NCBI GenBank assembly: GCA_049651845.1
Contig: JBASCW010000161.1
Coordinates: 1 to 56,728 of the forward strand
Length of the DNA: 56,728 nucleotides
From: RBG-16-66-20 sp049651845
Lineage (GTDB): Bacteria > Pseudomonadota > Gammaproteobacteria > Burkholderiales > SG8-39
Direction: 5' to 3'
Part shown: one piece after another, positions 26,892 through 34,688 of the stretch
Layout: each line of letters opens with the position of its first letter
How positions within the stretch are numbered: the first letter of the stretch is position 1
Program-made: the position numbers and the translations under genes
The notes under the pieces: model-generated
What the model was told of the DNA's origin: nothing
The model's database searches: none
The model's input: only the letters and a program-made list of their open reading frames with translations

Positions 26892-27347
26892 ATGCCCCTC
26901 AGCCACATCGAGCATTTCCTGGTCCAGACCGAGAGCATCGAGAAGACGCGCGACTGGTACGTGCGCGTGCTGGGCATGCGCGTGGGTCCGAACCCGGACT
27001 TCAAGTTCCCCGTCTGCTGGCTCTACCTCGGCGACAGGGACGTCGTGCACATCACCGAGGGCGGCACGAAGGCGAGCGAGAACCGCAAGAAGTACGTGGG
27101 GCAGGAATCCACTGCCACCCACGGCACCGGCGTGCTCGACCACATCGCCTTTCGCGCCACCGGTCTCAGGGAGATGCTCGAGCACCTGCGCAGGGAGAAG
27201 GTCGACTTCAGGCAGCGCCAGGTCAACGACCAGGGCCCCTACCAGCTGTTCATGCACGACCCGAACGGCATCAAGATCGAGCTGAACTACGCGAACACGG
27301 AGGCGGCGGGCATCAAGCCCGAGCTGCTGGCTTCCGAGCTGACTTAG
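26892..27347 (+). CDS. VOC superfamily protein (paralogue of the one at 17151)
   Basis: This single VOC domain (151 residues) begins PLSHIEHFLVQTESIEKTRDWYVRVLGMRV. Putative metal ligands are His in IEHF, His in VVHITEG, His in LDHIAFR and Glu in IKIELNY. Length, order and several motifs match the VOC protein at 17151-17618, so the two arose by duplication or serve related intermediates. It follows the molybdenum subunit by 18 bases. Its 3' end overlaps the convergent hydrolase gene by 35 bases. Confidence 0.9.
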   Translation: MPLSHIEHFLVQTESIEKTRDWYVRVLGMRVGPNPDFKFPVCWLYLGDRDVVHITEGGTKASENRKKYVGQESTATHGTGVLDHIAFRATGLREMLEHLRREKVDFRQRQVNDQGPYQLFMHDPNGIKIELNYANTEAAGIKPELLASELT

Positions 27348-28230
27348 CCGGCGTCTTCAGCCGCTCCTTCAGGTACCAGTCCAGAATCTGCTCCCCGTTC
27401 CAGTGGAGCACGCCCTTCCTCTGGTTGATTTTCTCGTAGAGCTCCTCCAGGTATTTGATGCGGAACGGCTGGCCGCTGATGTAGGGGTGGATGGCGATCG
27501 CCATGATCTTGGCGCGCTGCCGGCCTTCCTCGTAGTAGCGTTCGAAGGCGTCCAGGCACTTCTTCGTCCAGTAGGCAGCTTCGTGGTGCTGCACGAGCAT
27601 CATCGGGATGTCGTTGGTCTCCACCGAGTAGGGCAGCGTGATGAGCGGCCCGCTGGCCGTCTGTATCTCGGTCGGCTCGTCGTCGTAGACCCAGTCGCCG
27701 ATGTACTGGATGCCCGCGGCGGCGAGGTGCTCGGGGGTGTCCAGCGTCTGCGTGAGGCCGGGCCCGAGCCAGCCTGCGGGCGGCTTGCCGGTGAACTGGC
27801 GGATCGTCTCGATCGAGCGCCGGATCATGCCGGGCTGGTCTTCCTCCCTGTGGATCGGCCCCTGCTCGTAGCTGTGGCCCATGAACTCCCAGCCGGCGTC
27901 GCGGCAGGCCTCGGCCACGCGCGGGTAGTCCACGCAGACGCGTGCGTTCAGCGCCAGCGTCGGGCGGATCTTCAGCCTGCGGAACAGCGCCTCGAAGCGC
28001 CAGAAACCCACGCGCATGCCGTATTCGTGCCAGGTCCAGTTGGGCACGTCGGGCAGCAGCACCGCGCCGGTGGGCGCCGGCAGCACCTGGCGCGCCATGG
28101 CGCGGGCGATGTCCCACACCTCCAGGTTGACGATGGTCCAGACCACCACGCGCGCGCCGCCCGGCAGCGTGAGCGGCGGGCGGTCGACGATGGCGGAATA
28201 GGGGGCTCTTTCGCGCGGAATCATGGCCAT
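27313..28230 (-). CDS. PuuE-type polysaccharide deacetylase-fold hydrolase
   Basis: This 305-residue NodB-fold protein is of the cyclic amide/imide hydrolase branch (PuuE allantoinase-like) rather than a chitin or peptidoglycan deacetylase. Motifs are PGGARVVVWTIVNLE, WEFMGHSYEQGPIH, GWLGPGLTQT and KIMAIAIHPYISGQP. It has no signal peptide, in line with a cytoplasmic substrate. I start at ATG 28230 because CGGAG lies about ten bases upstream; the open frame extends further but with unlikely text. Next to a molybdenum hydroxylase, ring opening of a lactam or imide is an attractive role (inference). It is divergent from the Liv ABC operon. Confidence 0.85.
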   Translation of the reverse strand: MAMIPRERAPYSAIVDRPPLTLPGGARVVVWTIVNLEVWDIARAMARQVLPAPTGAVLLPDVPNWTWHEYGMRVGFWRFEALFRRLKIRPTLALNARVCVDYPRVAEACRDAGWEFMGHSYEQGPIHREEDQPGMIRRSIETIRQFTGKPPAGWLGPGLTQTLDTPEHLAAAGIQYIGDWVYDDEPTEIQTASGPLITLPYSVETNDIPMMLVQHHEAAYWTKKCLDAFERYYEEGRQRAKIMAIAIHPYISGQPFRIKYLEELYEKINQRKGVLHWNGEQILDWYLKERLKTPAKSARKPAARA

Positions 28231-28257
28231 GCGGAGTTCTCCGGGGCTTTTTCTTAC

Positions 28258-28263
28258 TATAAT
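28258..28263 (+). promoter_or_regulatory. -10-like TATAAT before the Liv ABC operon
   Basis: A perfect TATAAT stands 29 bases before the ATG of the binding-protein gene, in the 61-base gap between the divergent hydrolase and ABC genes. No clear -35 hexamer is seen at the ideal distance, so activation by a regulator is possible. Confidence 0.4.
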
Positions 28264-28291
28264 GCCGCGATCCACCCTGAGGAGGGAGTTC

Positions 28292-29524
28292 ATGAAATTC
28301 CGTGCCTGGTCCGCCGCCGCGCTCGCGGCCGTTTCCTTCGCCGCGTTCGCCCAGCAGCCGATCAAGATCGGCATGAGCATGCCGCAGACCGGCGCGCTCG
28401 GCGGCGGCGGCAAGGCGGCGCTGATCGCGCTGAAGATGTGGGTCGAGGACGTCAACGCCAAGGGCGGGCTGCTCGGCCGCAAGGTGGAATTCATCTCCTA
28501 CGACGACCAGACCAACCCGAGCCTGGTGCCGGGCATCTACACCAAGCTGCTGGACGTGGACAAGGTGGACCTGCTGATCGCGCCCTACGGCACCAACGTG
28601 ACCGCGCCGATCATGCCGCTGGTCAAGCAGCGCGACAAGCTGCTGATGGGCAACTTCTCCTTCGACGTCAACGCGCAGATCCGCCACGACAAGTGGTTCA
28701 ACAACGCGCCCTGGGGCGCGGGCGCGCTCGCCTGGGGCGGCACCTTCCTCGAAACCGCGCAGAAGGCGGGCGCGCAGTCCATCGCGATCATGGCCGCGGA
28801 CGCGGAGTTCGCGCAGAACCTGTGCACCGGAGCGCGCGCGATCGCCAAGGCGAAGGGCCTGCAGACGGTGTACGACCAGAACTACCCGCCCAACTCGGTG
28901 GATTTCTCCTCCATCATCCGCGCCGTGCGCGCAGCCAAGCCCGACATCGTGTTCATCTGCTCCTACCCGGCCGAATCCGCGGCCATCGTGCGCGCGGTAA
29001 GCGAGCTGGGCGTCGGCCCCACCGTCAAGATGATCGGCGGCGGCATGGTCGGCCTGCAGTTCGCGCCGATCATGGAGGCGCTCGGGCCGATGCTGAACGG
29101 CTTCGTGAACTACAACAGCTGGGTGCCGGAGAAGAGCATGGCGAACCCGGCGGTGACGGCCTTCCTGGAGCGCTATTCCAAGCGCGCCGTCGCGGAGAAA
29201 GTGGATCCGCTCGGCTTCTACCTGCCGCCGTTCAACTACGCCATCGGCCAGATGCTCGAGCAGGCGATCATCGCCACCAAGAGCATCAACGACAAGGCGC
29301 TCGCCGACTACATGCGCAAGAACGAAATGAAGACCATGGTCGGCAGCATCCGCTACGACGCGGTGGGCGAGTGGGCGACGCCGCGCGTGCCGATGGCGCA
29401 GTTCCGCGGCATCAAGGGCAAGGACCTGAACCAGTTCCGCCAGCCGGGCAAGCAGGTGATCATCGGGCCCGCGGCGCTGAAGACCGGCGAGGTCGTCGTG
29501 CCGTTCGACAAGGCCCGGAACTAA
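28292..29524 (+). CDS. ABC transporter substrate-binding protein, branched-chain amino acid (LivK/HAAT) type
   Basis: This is the periplasmic binding protein of a Liv-type importer, 410 residues. The signal peptide is MKFRAWSAAALAAVSFAAFA. The first lobe starts PIKIGMSMPQTGALGGGGKAA, a type I periplasmic-binding fold, followed by LLIAPYGTNVTAPIM and MIGGGMVGLQF. Many Liv systems in catabolic clusters carry aromatic acids, amides or urea rather than amino acids, so the ligand is open. GAGGAGGGA precedes the ATG at 28292 by five bases. It starts a five-gene transport operon. Confidence 0.93.
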   Translation: MKFRAWSAAALAAVSFAAFAQQPIKIGMSMPQTGALGGGGKAALIALKMWVEDVNAKGGLLGRKVEFISYDDQTNPSLVPGIYTKLLDVDKVDLLIAPYGTNVTAPIMPLVKQRDKLLMGNFSFDVNAQIRHDKWFNNAPWGAGALAWGGTFLETAQKAGAQSIAIMAADAEFAQNLCTGARAIAKAKGLQTVYDQNYPPNSVDFSSIIRAVRAAKPDIVFICSYPAESAAIVRAVSELGVGPTVKMIGGGMVGLQFAPIMEALGPMLNGFVNYNSWVPEKSMANPAVTAFLERYSKRAVAEKVDPLGFYLPPFNYAIGQMLEQAIIATKSINDKALADYMRKNEMKTMVGSIRYDAVGEWATPRVPMAQFRGIKGKDLNQFRQPGKQVIIGPAALKTGEVVVPFDKARN

Positions 29525-29525
29525 G

Positions 29526-30395
29526 CTGGACGTTCAGCTTTTACTGGAGGCGGTACTCGCCGGGATCCTGCTCGGCTGCTTCTACGCCGCGGTCAGCGTA
29601 GGACTGTCGATGGCGTTCGGGCTGCTCGACGTGCCGCACGTGGCGCACCCGTCGATGCTGGTGCTGGGCGCCTACGCGACCTACGTGCTGGCCGGCCTCG
29701 GCATGGACCCGATCGTCGCCGGTCTGGTGCTGATGCCGGTGTTCTTCGCGATCGGCATCGGCCTGTACCAGTTCTACTACCTGAGCTTCGAGCGGCGCGG
29801 CACGGACCTGGGCTTGCGCGGCATCGCCTTCTTCTTTGGCGTCGCCTTCATCGTTCAGGTCTCGCTGATCCTGTATTTCGGCGTGGACCAGCGGCTCGTG
29901 GACGCGGACTACATCGGCACCAGCTTCGAGATGGGCGAGATGCGCGTTCCCAAGCGCATGGTGGTCGCCTTCGGCGTCGCGCTCGCGCTCACCTCGGCGC
30001 TCGCGCTCTATCTGTCGCGCAGCTTCACCGGGCGCGCCATCAAGGCGGTGGCGCAGGATGAGGGCGCGCTACGCCTGATGGGGGCGGACCCGGTGCGCAT
30101 CAAGCGCCTCGCCTTCGGCATCGCCACGGCCACCTGCGCGCTCGCGGGCGCGCTCCTCATCATCGTCGGGCCCGTGGACCCGAATCTCGACCGGCTCTAC
30201 ATCGGGCGCACCTTCTGCGTGGTGGTGCTCGCGGGCCTGGGCAGCATGAGCGGCACCATGGCCGCGGGCCTGATCCTGGGCATCGCCGAGTCGATCGTGC
30301 TTTCCACGGCGGGCACCGCCTGGGCGCCGGCAGTCGCCTTCGGCATCCTGCTCGCCGTTCTCGGAGTCCGGCCGGCCGGGCTGTTCGGGCGCTGA
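29526..30395 (+). CDS. ABC transporter permease, LivH type
   Basis: This inner-membrane permease of the Liv importer has about eight TM helices. Homology to LivH begins right after the binding-protein stop: LDVQLLLEAVLAGILLGCFY, then AAVSVGLSMAFGLLDVPHVA. The only start codon that retains the first helix is CTG at 29526. The first ATG in frame (29610) would remove it, and no ATG, GTG or TTG was found upstream in this frame. The rest is normal, with GRAIKAVAQDEGALRLMGAD (the EAA-like loop) and VVVLAGLGSMSGTMAAGLIL. Length is 289 residues from CTG or 261 from ATG. Confidence 0.88.
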   Translation: MDVQLLLEAVLAGILLGCFYAAVSVGLSMAFGLLDVPHVAHPSMLVLGAYATYVLAGLGMDPIVAGLVLMPVFFAIGIGLYQFYYLSFERRGTDLGLRGIAFFFGVAFIVQVSLILYFGVDQRLVDADYIGTSFEMGEMRVPKRMVVAFGVALALTSALALYLSRSFTGRAIKAVAQDEGALRLMGADPVRIKRLAFGIATATCALAGALLIIVGPVDPNLDRLYIGRTFCVVVLAGLGSMSGTMAAGLILGIAESIVLSTAGTAWAPAVAFGILLAVLGVRPAGLFGR

Positions 30396-30416
30396 GCGGG
30401 AAAGGCGGCGCGGCCG

Positions 30417-31355
30417 ATGATGCGTTTCTGGGCGGGTGGGGCGGTCGTGCTGGCGCTGCTCGCGCTGGCGCCGGTCGTCGTGCACAACGAGTATTTCTTC
30501 TTCGCCGCCTACGTGGTGCTGCAGTTCATCGTGCTCGCCACCGCCTGGAACATCCTCGGCGGCTACGCGGGCTACGTGAACTTCGGCTCCGGCGCGTTCT
30601 TCGCGGTCGGTGCCTATACTGCGGTGGCGCTGTACAAGGCCTTCGCGCTGCCGCTCGGGCTGCAGATCCTCGCGGGCGCCGCCGCCTCCGCGCTGCTCGG
30701 CTTCGGCGTCGGCCTGCTCACGCTGCGCCTGCGCGGCATCTTCTTCTCGATCGCCACCATCGCGGTGGCGATCGTGCTGGAGACGGTGGTGGTCAACTGG
30801 CAGTACGTCGGCGGCGCCAAGGGACTGCCGACTCTGCGGCCGGCCGAGGCGCCGCTGTTCGGCAGCTACACGGTCTGGCTGTTCTTCGTGATGGCGGCGC
30901 TCGCGGTGCTGGCGGTGGGCGCGGCGCGCTACATCGAGACCTCGTGGATCGGCCGCGGCCTGCGCGCGATCCGCGACAACGAAGGCGCCGCGGAATGCTC
31001 CGGCGTGCCGACGCTCAAGCTCAAGCTCGCCGCCGCCACGCTGTCAGGCGCGCTGATGGGCGCGGCCGGCGCGCCGTTCGCGCAGTACCTGTCCTTCATC
31101 GAGCCGACCTCGACCTTCAGCCTCAACTACGCGGTCAACGCGCTGGCGATGCCGATCATCGGCGGCATGGGCCACTGGATCGGCCCGGTGATCGGCGCCC
31201 TGCTGCTCGGCACCGTGCAGCAGGTGGTCACGGTGACGATTTCGTCGGAGGTCAACGTGCTGGTGGTCGGCGTGCTGCTGGTGATCTTCGTGGTCGCGGC
31301 GCCAGAGGGCATTCTGGGTCTGGTCAGGAAGATTTTCTCCAGGAACGGAAAATAG
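30417..31355 (+). CDS. ABC transporter permease, LivM type
   Basis: This is the second permease of the Liv importer, 312 residues with about nine TM helices. Motifs are LATAWNILGGYAGYVNFGSG, FFAVGAYTAV, GRGLRAIRDNEGAAECSGV (the loop that contacts the ATPases) and ALAMPIIGGMGHWIGPVIGA. It pairs with the LivH-type protein 21 bases upstream. The ATG at 30420 is an alternative start. Confidence 0.94.
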   Translation: MMRFWAGGAVVLALLALAPVVVHNEYFFFAAYVVLQFIVLATAWNILGGYAGYVNFGSGAFFAVGAYTAVALYKAFALPLGLQILAGAAASALLGFGVGLLTLRLRGIFFSIATIAVAIVLETVVVNWQYVGGAKGLPTLRPAEAPLFGSYTVWLFFVMAALAVLAVGAARYIETSWIGRGLRAIRDNEGAAECSGVPTLKLKLAAATLSGALMGAAGAPFAQYLSFIEPTSTFSLNYAVNALAMPIIGGMGHWIGPVIGALLLGTVQQVVTVTISSEVNVLVVGVLLVIFVVAAPEGILGLVRKIFSRNGK

Positions 31356-31357
31356 CC

Positions 31358-32077
31358 TTGCTGCTCAAGGTCGACAATCTCTCGAAACAGTTCGGCGGCT
31401 TCACCGCGCTCGACGGGGTGAGCCTGGGCATCGCCGCGGGCGAGCGCTTCGGGCTGATCGGGCCGAACGGCTCGGGCAAGACCACGCTCATCAACTGCAT
31501 CTCCGGCGCGCTCGGCAACGACGGCGGCCGCATCGAGTTCGATGGCGAGGAGATCTCGAGGCTGCCGGCCTACCAGCGCACGCGCCGCGGCATCGCGCGC
31601 AGCTTCCAGATCCCGCGCCCGTTCGCGAGCATGTCGGTGCTGGAGAACCTGGTGGTGCCGCTCGAGTACGTGGTGCACCGCGGCTCGCTGCACGCCGCGG
31701 ACACGCGCGCCGAGGCGATGGAGATCCTGCGCGGCATGGGCCTCGCGGACAAGGCCGACACGCGCTCCAACACGCTGTCGCAGGTCGAGCTGCGCAAGCT
31801 CGAGCTCGCGCGCGCCATGGCCGCGCGCCCGCGCCTGCTGATCTCGGACGAGGCGATGGCCGGGCTCTCGGGCAACGAGATCACCGAGGTGCTGGAGATC
31901 CTGTTCAAGCTGAACGCGACAGGCATCACGGTGATCATGATCGAGCACATCATGCAGGCGGTGATGAAGTTCTCGCAGCGCGTGATCTGCCTGGACGCGG
32001 GCCGCATCATCTGCGAGGGCACGCCCGCGGCGATCGCCGCCAACGTCGACGTGCAGAGGGCCTACCTTGGCGCTTGA
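31358..32077 (+). CDS. ABC transporter ATP-binding protein, LivG type
   Basis: This ATPase of 239 residues starts at TTG 31358 behind AGGAACGGA. Walker A is GPNGSGKTT and the switch and D-loop regions are recognisable (LISDEAMAGLSGNE, IMIEHIM). The ABC signature reads LSQVELRKLELARAM, so it departs from the LSGGQ consensus, as LivG proteins often do. The Walker B acidic pair is DE. It ends ten bases inside the next gene. Confidence 0.93.
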   Translation: MLLKVDNLSKQFGGFTALDGVSLGIAAGERFGLIGPNGSGKTTLINCISGALGNDGGRIEFDGEEISRLPAYQRTRRGIARSFQIPRPFASMSVLENLVVPLEYVVHRGSLHAADTRAEAMEILRGMGLADKADTRSNTLSQVELRKLELARAMAARPRLLISDEAMAGLSGNEITEVLEILFKLNATGITVIMIEHIMQAVMKFSQRVICLDAGRIICEGTPAAIAANVDVQRAYLGA

Positions 32078-32804
32078 GCTGACGATCCGCGACGTGTCGG
32101 CCAGCTACGGCGCGGTGCGGGCGCTGCAGGGGATTTCCTTCTTCATCAAGGAGCAGGAAACGGTCGCGCTGCTCGGCACCAACGGCAACGGCAAGAGCAC
32201 CCTGATGAAGTGCGTCATGGGAATGGTGCGGCCTTCACGGGGAAACATAGAACTGAAGATCGACGACCGAAGCCACGATCTCACGAAGCTCTCGACGGAG
32301 GAGATCGTCAACCTGGGCGTCGCGCTGGTCCCGGAAGGCAGGCGGCTGTTCCCGAAGCTCACGGTCGAGGAGAACCTGCTGCTCGGCGCGTTCCGGCCGC
32401 AGGCGCGCGCCGACATCGAACGCAACCTCGCGCTCTGCTACGAGACCTTCGAGGTGCTCAAGGAGCGCCGGCGCCAGCTCGCGGGCTCGATGTCGGGCGG
32501 CCAGCAGCAGATGCTCGCGATCGCGCGCGCGCTCATGAGCTCGCCGCGCCTGCTGCTCGTGGACGAGCCCTCGGTGGGCCTGTCGCCGCTGCTGGTGTCG
32601 AACACCGTCACCATGATCAAGCAGCTCAAGGAGCGCCACGGCTTGACGGTGCTGATGGCCGAGCAGAACTTCCACCAGGCGATCCGCATCGCCGACCGCG
32701 GCTACATCATCGTGCACGGCGAGATCGTGTTCGAGGGCAAGTCGGTCGCCGAGCTGGAGTCCAACCCGCTGGTGAAGAACTACTACCTCGGCACCGCCGG
32801 CTGA
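32067..32804 (+). CDS. ABC transporter ATP-binding protein, LivF type
   Basis: This is the second ATPase of the Liv importer, 245 residues from TTG 32067, overlapping the LivG-type gene by 11 bases. It has Walker A GTNGNGKST, signature SMSGGQQQMLAIARAL, Walker B LLLVDEPSVGLSP and a switch His equivalent read as Gln in MAEQNF, as in many LivF proteins. It completes the importer: binding protein, two permeases, two ATPases. Confidence 0.95.
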   Translation: MALELTIRDVSASYGAVRALQGISFFIKEQETVALLGTNGNGKSTLMKCVMGMVRPSRGNIELKIDDRSHDLTKLSTEEIVNLGVALVPEGRRLFPKLTVEENLLLGAFRPQARADIERNLALCYETFEVLKERRRQLAGSMSGGQQQMLAIARALMSSPRLLLVDEPSVGLSPLLVSNTVTMIKQLKERHGLTVLMAEQNFHQAIRIADRGYIIVHGEIVFEGKSVAELESNPLVKNYYLGTAG

Positions 32805-32818
32805 GGACGGCGCGCGCC

Positions 32819-33796
32819 GTGGCCGCCTCGCTGCGCTTCCTGCCGGCCAGCCTGTTCGCCGCCGTGATGGGTCTGGCGGGTCTCGGGCTCGCCTGGCGCG
32901 GCGCGTCGGCCGTGCTGCCGCTGCCGGCGCCTCTCAAGGGGCCCTGGATCTGGGTCGGCGAGGGCTGGATGGCGCTCGCCGCGTTCGCTTTCGCCTGCCT
33001 CGCGCCGGCCTACGCGCTCAAGGCCCTGCGCCATCCGCAGGCCGTGCACGAGGAGTTCACGAACCCGGCGCTGCTCGGCTTCTGCGCGACGCTGCCGGTC
33101 GGCATGACGCTGCTTGCGGGCGGGCTGCAGCCCTACAGCGAGCCGCTCGCGCAGGCGCTCTGGTGGACGGGCGTCGCACTACTGCTCGCGCTGCAGCTGC
33201 TCATGCTCGCGCGCCTCGCGCGCGGCGGCACGACGCTCGCACAGGTGAACGGCGGCTGGATGATCGTGCTGGTCGGCGGCATCGTCGTGCCGGGCTCGGG
33301 GATCGCGCTCGGCCATGCGGAGCTCTCGCGCTGGCTGTTCGGCATCTGCGCGCTCGCCGCGCCGTTGGTGACGGGCCTCGTGCTCTACCGCATGCTGTTC
33401 GGGCCGCCCATGCCCGACGCGGCGAAGCCGGGCTGGTTCATCGTGCTGGTGCCGCCCGCGCTCATCTACCTGAACGGCGCGGCGCTTTCGGACGCGCCCG
33501 CCGGCGCGTGGCTGGAGGCACTTTTCCTGGGCGGCCTCGCGCTGGCCGCCGCGCTGTTCGTCGCGTCGCGCGGCCTGCGCCGCTGGCCGTTCGGCGCGCC
33601 GTGGTGGGCGTTTACGTTCCCTCTGGATGCGCTCGCTTCGGCCGCCGGCCGCTACGCGCGCGACCATCCCGAGCAGCCTTGGCCAGCGCTCGCCGCGGCC
33701 CTGCTCGCGCTCGCCGCGGCGTTCGTGATCTGGGTGCTCGCGCGCACGCTCGCCGCGCTCGCGCGTGGCACGCTGCTGGCAAGCGCGGGCAAGTGA
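32819..33796 (+). CDS. SLAC1/TehA-family (TDT) membrane transporter
   Basis: This 325-residue inner-membrane protein has about ten hydrophobic helices and resembles the tellurite-resistance/dicarboxylate (TDT, TehA/SLAC1) anion channels. Motifs are LRFLPASLFAAVMGLAGLGL at the N-terminus, WMIVLVGGIVVPGSG, GWFIVLVPPALIYLNG and WWAFTFPLDALASA. It may release or take up small anions. It starts at GTG 32819, 14 bases after the LivF-type gene, and is probably in the same operon. Confidence 0.83.
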   Translation: MAASLRFLPASLFAAVMGLAGLGLAWRGASAVLPLPAPLKGPWIWVGEGWMALAAFAFACLAPAYALKALRHPQAVHEEFTNPALLGFCATLPVGMTLLAGGLQPYSEPLAQALWWTGVALLLALQLLMLARLARGGTTLAQVNGGWMIVLVGGIVVPGSGIALGHAELSRWLFGICALAAPLVTGLVLYRMLFGPPMPDAAKPGWFIVLVPPALIYLNGAALSDAPAGAWLEALFLGGLALAAALFVASRGLRRWPFGAPWWAFTFPLDALASAAGRYARDHPEQPWPALAAALLALAAAFVIWVLARTLAALARGTLLASAGK

Positions 33797-33800
33797 GGCG

Positions 33801-34688
33801 GTGAGCAGCGAACGCCAGGCGATCGACGCCACCGGGGTGTCGGTGATGGTGCTGTTGTGCGCCATCTGGGGGCTCGGGCACGTCGCGGCGAAGTTCGCGG
33901 GGCAGGGCATCTCGCTCGTGTTCCAGTCCGGGCTGCGCTCGCTCATCGCCGCGGCGCTGCTGCTCGCCTGGGGCGCGCTGCGCGGCATCCCGTTCTGGGA
34001 GCGCGACCGCACGCTCGGGCCGGGCGTGCTGGCGGGGCTGCTGTTCGGCGCCGAGTTCATCTTCATCTTCGCGGGCCTGGCGATGACCGACGCCGCGCGC
34101 ATGGTGGTGTTCGTCTACCTCGCGCCGTGCATCACCGCCTTCGGGCTGCATTTCCTGATCCGCGAGGAGCGCCTCTGCGCGCGCCAGTGGGCGGGCGTGC
34201 TGGTCGCCTTCGGCGGCGTCGCGCTCGCCTTCGGCGACGGCTTCGCCGCGGGCCGCGGCACGCTGCTGGGCGACTTGTTCGGCGTGCTCGGAGCCCTGTT
34301 CTGGGCGCTCACCACGATCCTGATCCGCGCCACGCGCCTGGCGGCGATCGCGCCGGCGAAGACGCTCTTCTACCAGCTCGCGGTATCGGCGCCGATGCTG
34401 CTCGCCGCCGCCTGGCTGATGGGCGAGCCGGGCGTCACGCGGCTCACGCTGCCGGTGGCGGCCGCGTTCGCCTACCAGTGCGTGGTGGTCGCCTTCGCGA
34501 GCTACCTCGCCTGGTTCTGGCTGCTGCGCCACTACCTCGCCGCGCGCCTGTCGGTGTTCTCGTTCCTGACGCCGATCTTCGGCGTGCTCGCGGGCGTGCT
34601 GCTGCTCGGCGAGCCGCTCACCGCGGCGTTTCTCGCCGCCGCGCTGCTGGTCGGCGCGGGGCTGGTGCTCGTCAACCTGAAGGGCTAG
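33801..34688 (+). CDS. EamA/DMT-superfamily transporter
   Basis: This 295-residue membrane protein has ten TM helices formed by two EamA repeats: the first begins VLLCAIWGLGHVAAKFAG, the second GVLGALFWALTTILIRATRL. Typical closing text is FSFLTPIFGVLAGVLLLGEP. Such proteins are usually exporters or importers of metabolites with proton coupling. The start GTG 33801 lies four bases after the preceding stop; the ATG at 33846 would cut into helix 1. It is convergent with the Kef-type gene. Confidence 0.9.
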   Translation: MSSERQAIDATGVSVMVLLCAIWGLGHVAAKFAGQGISLVFQSGLRSLIAAALLLAWGALRGIPFWERDRTLGPGVLAGLLFGAEFIFIFAGLAMTDAARMVVFVYLAPCITAFGLHFLIREERLCARQWAGVLVAFGGVALAFGDGFAAGRGTLLGDLFGVLGALFWALTTILIRATRLAAIAPAKTLFYQLAVSAPMLLAAAWLMGEPGVTRLTLPVAAAFAYQCVVVAFASYLAWFWLLRHYLAARLSVFSFLTPIFGVLAGVLLLGEPLTAAFLAAALLVGAGLVLVNLKG

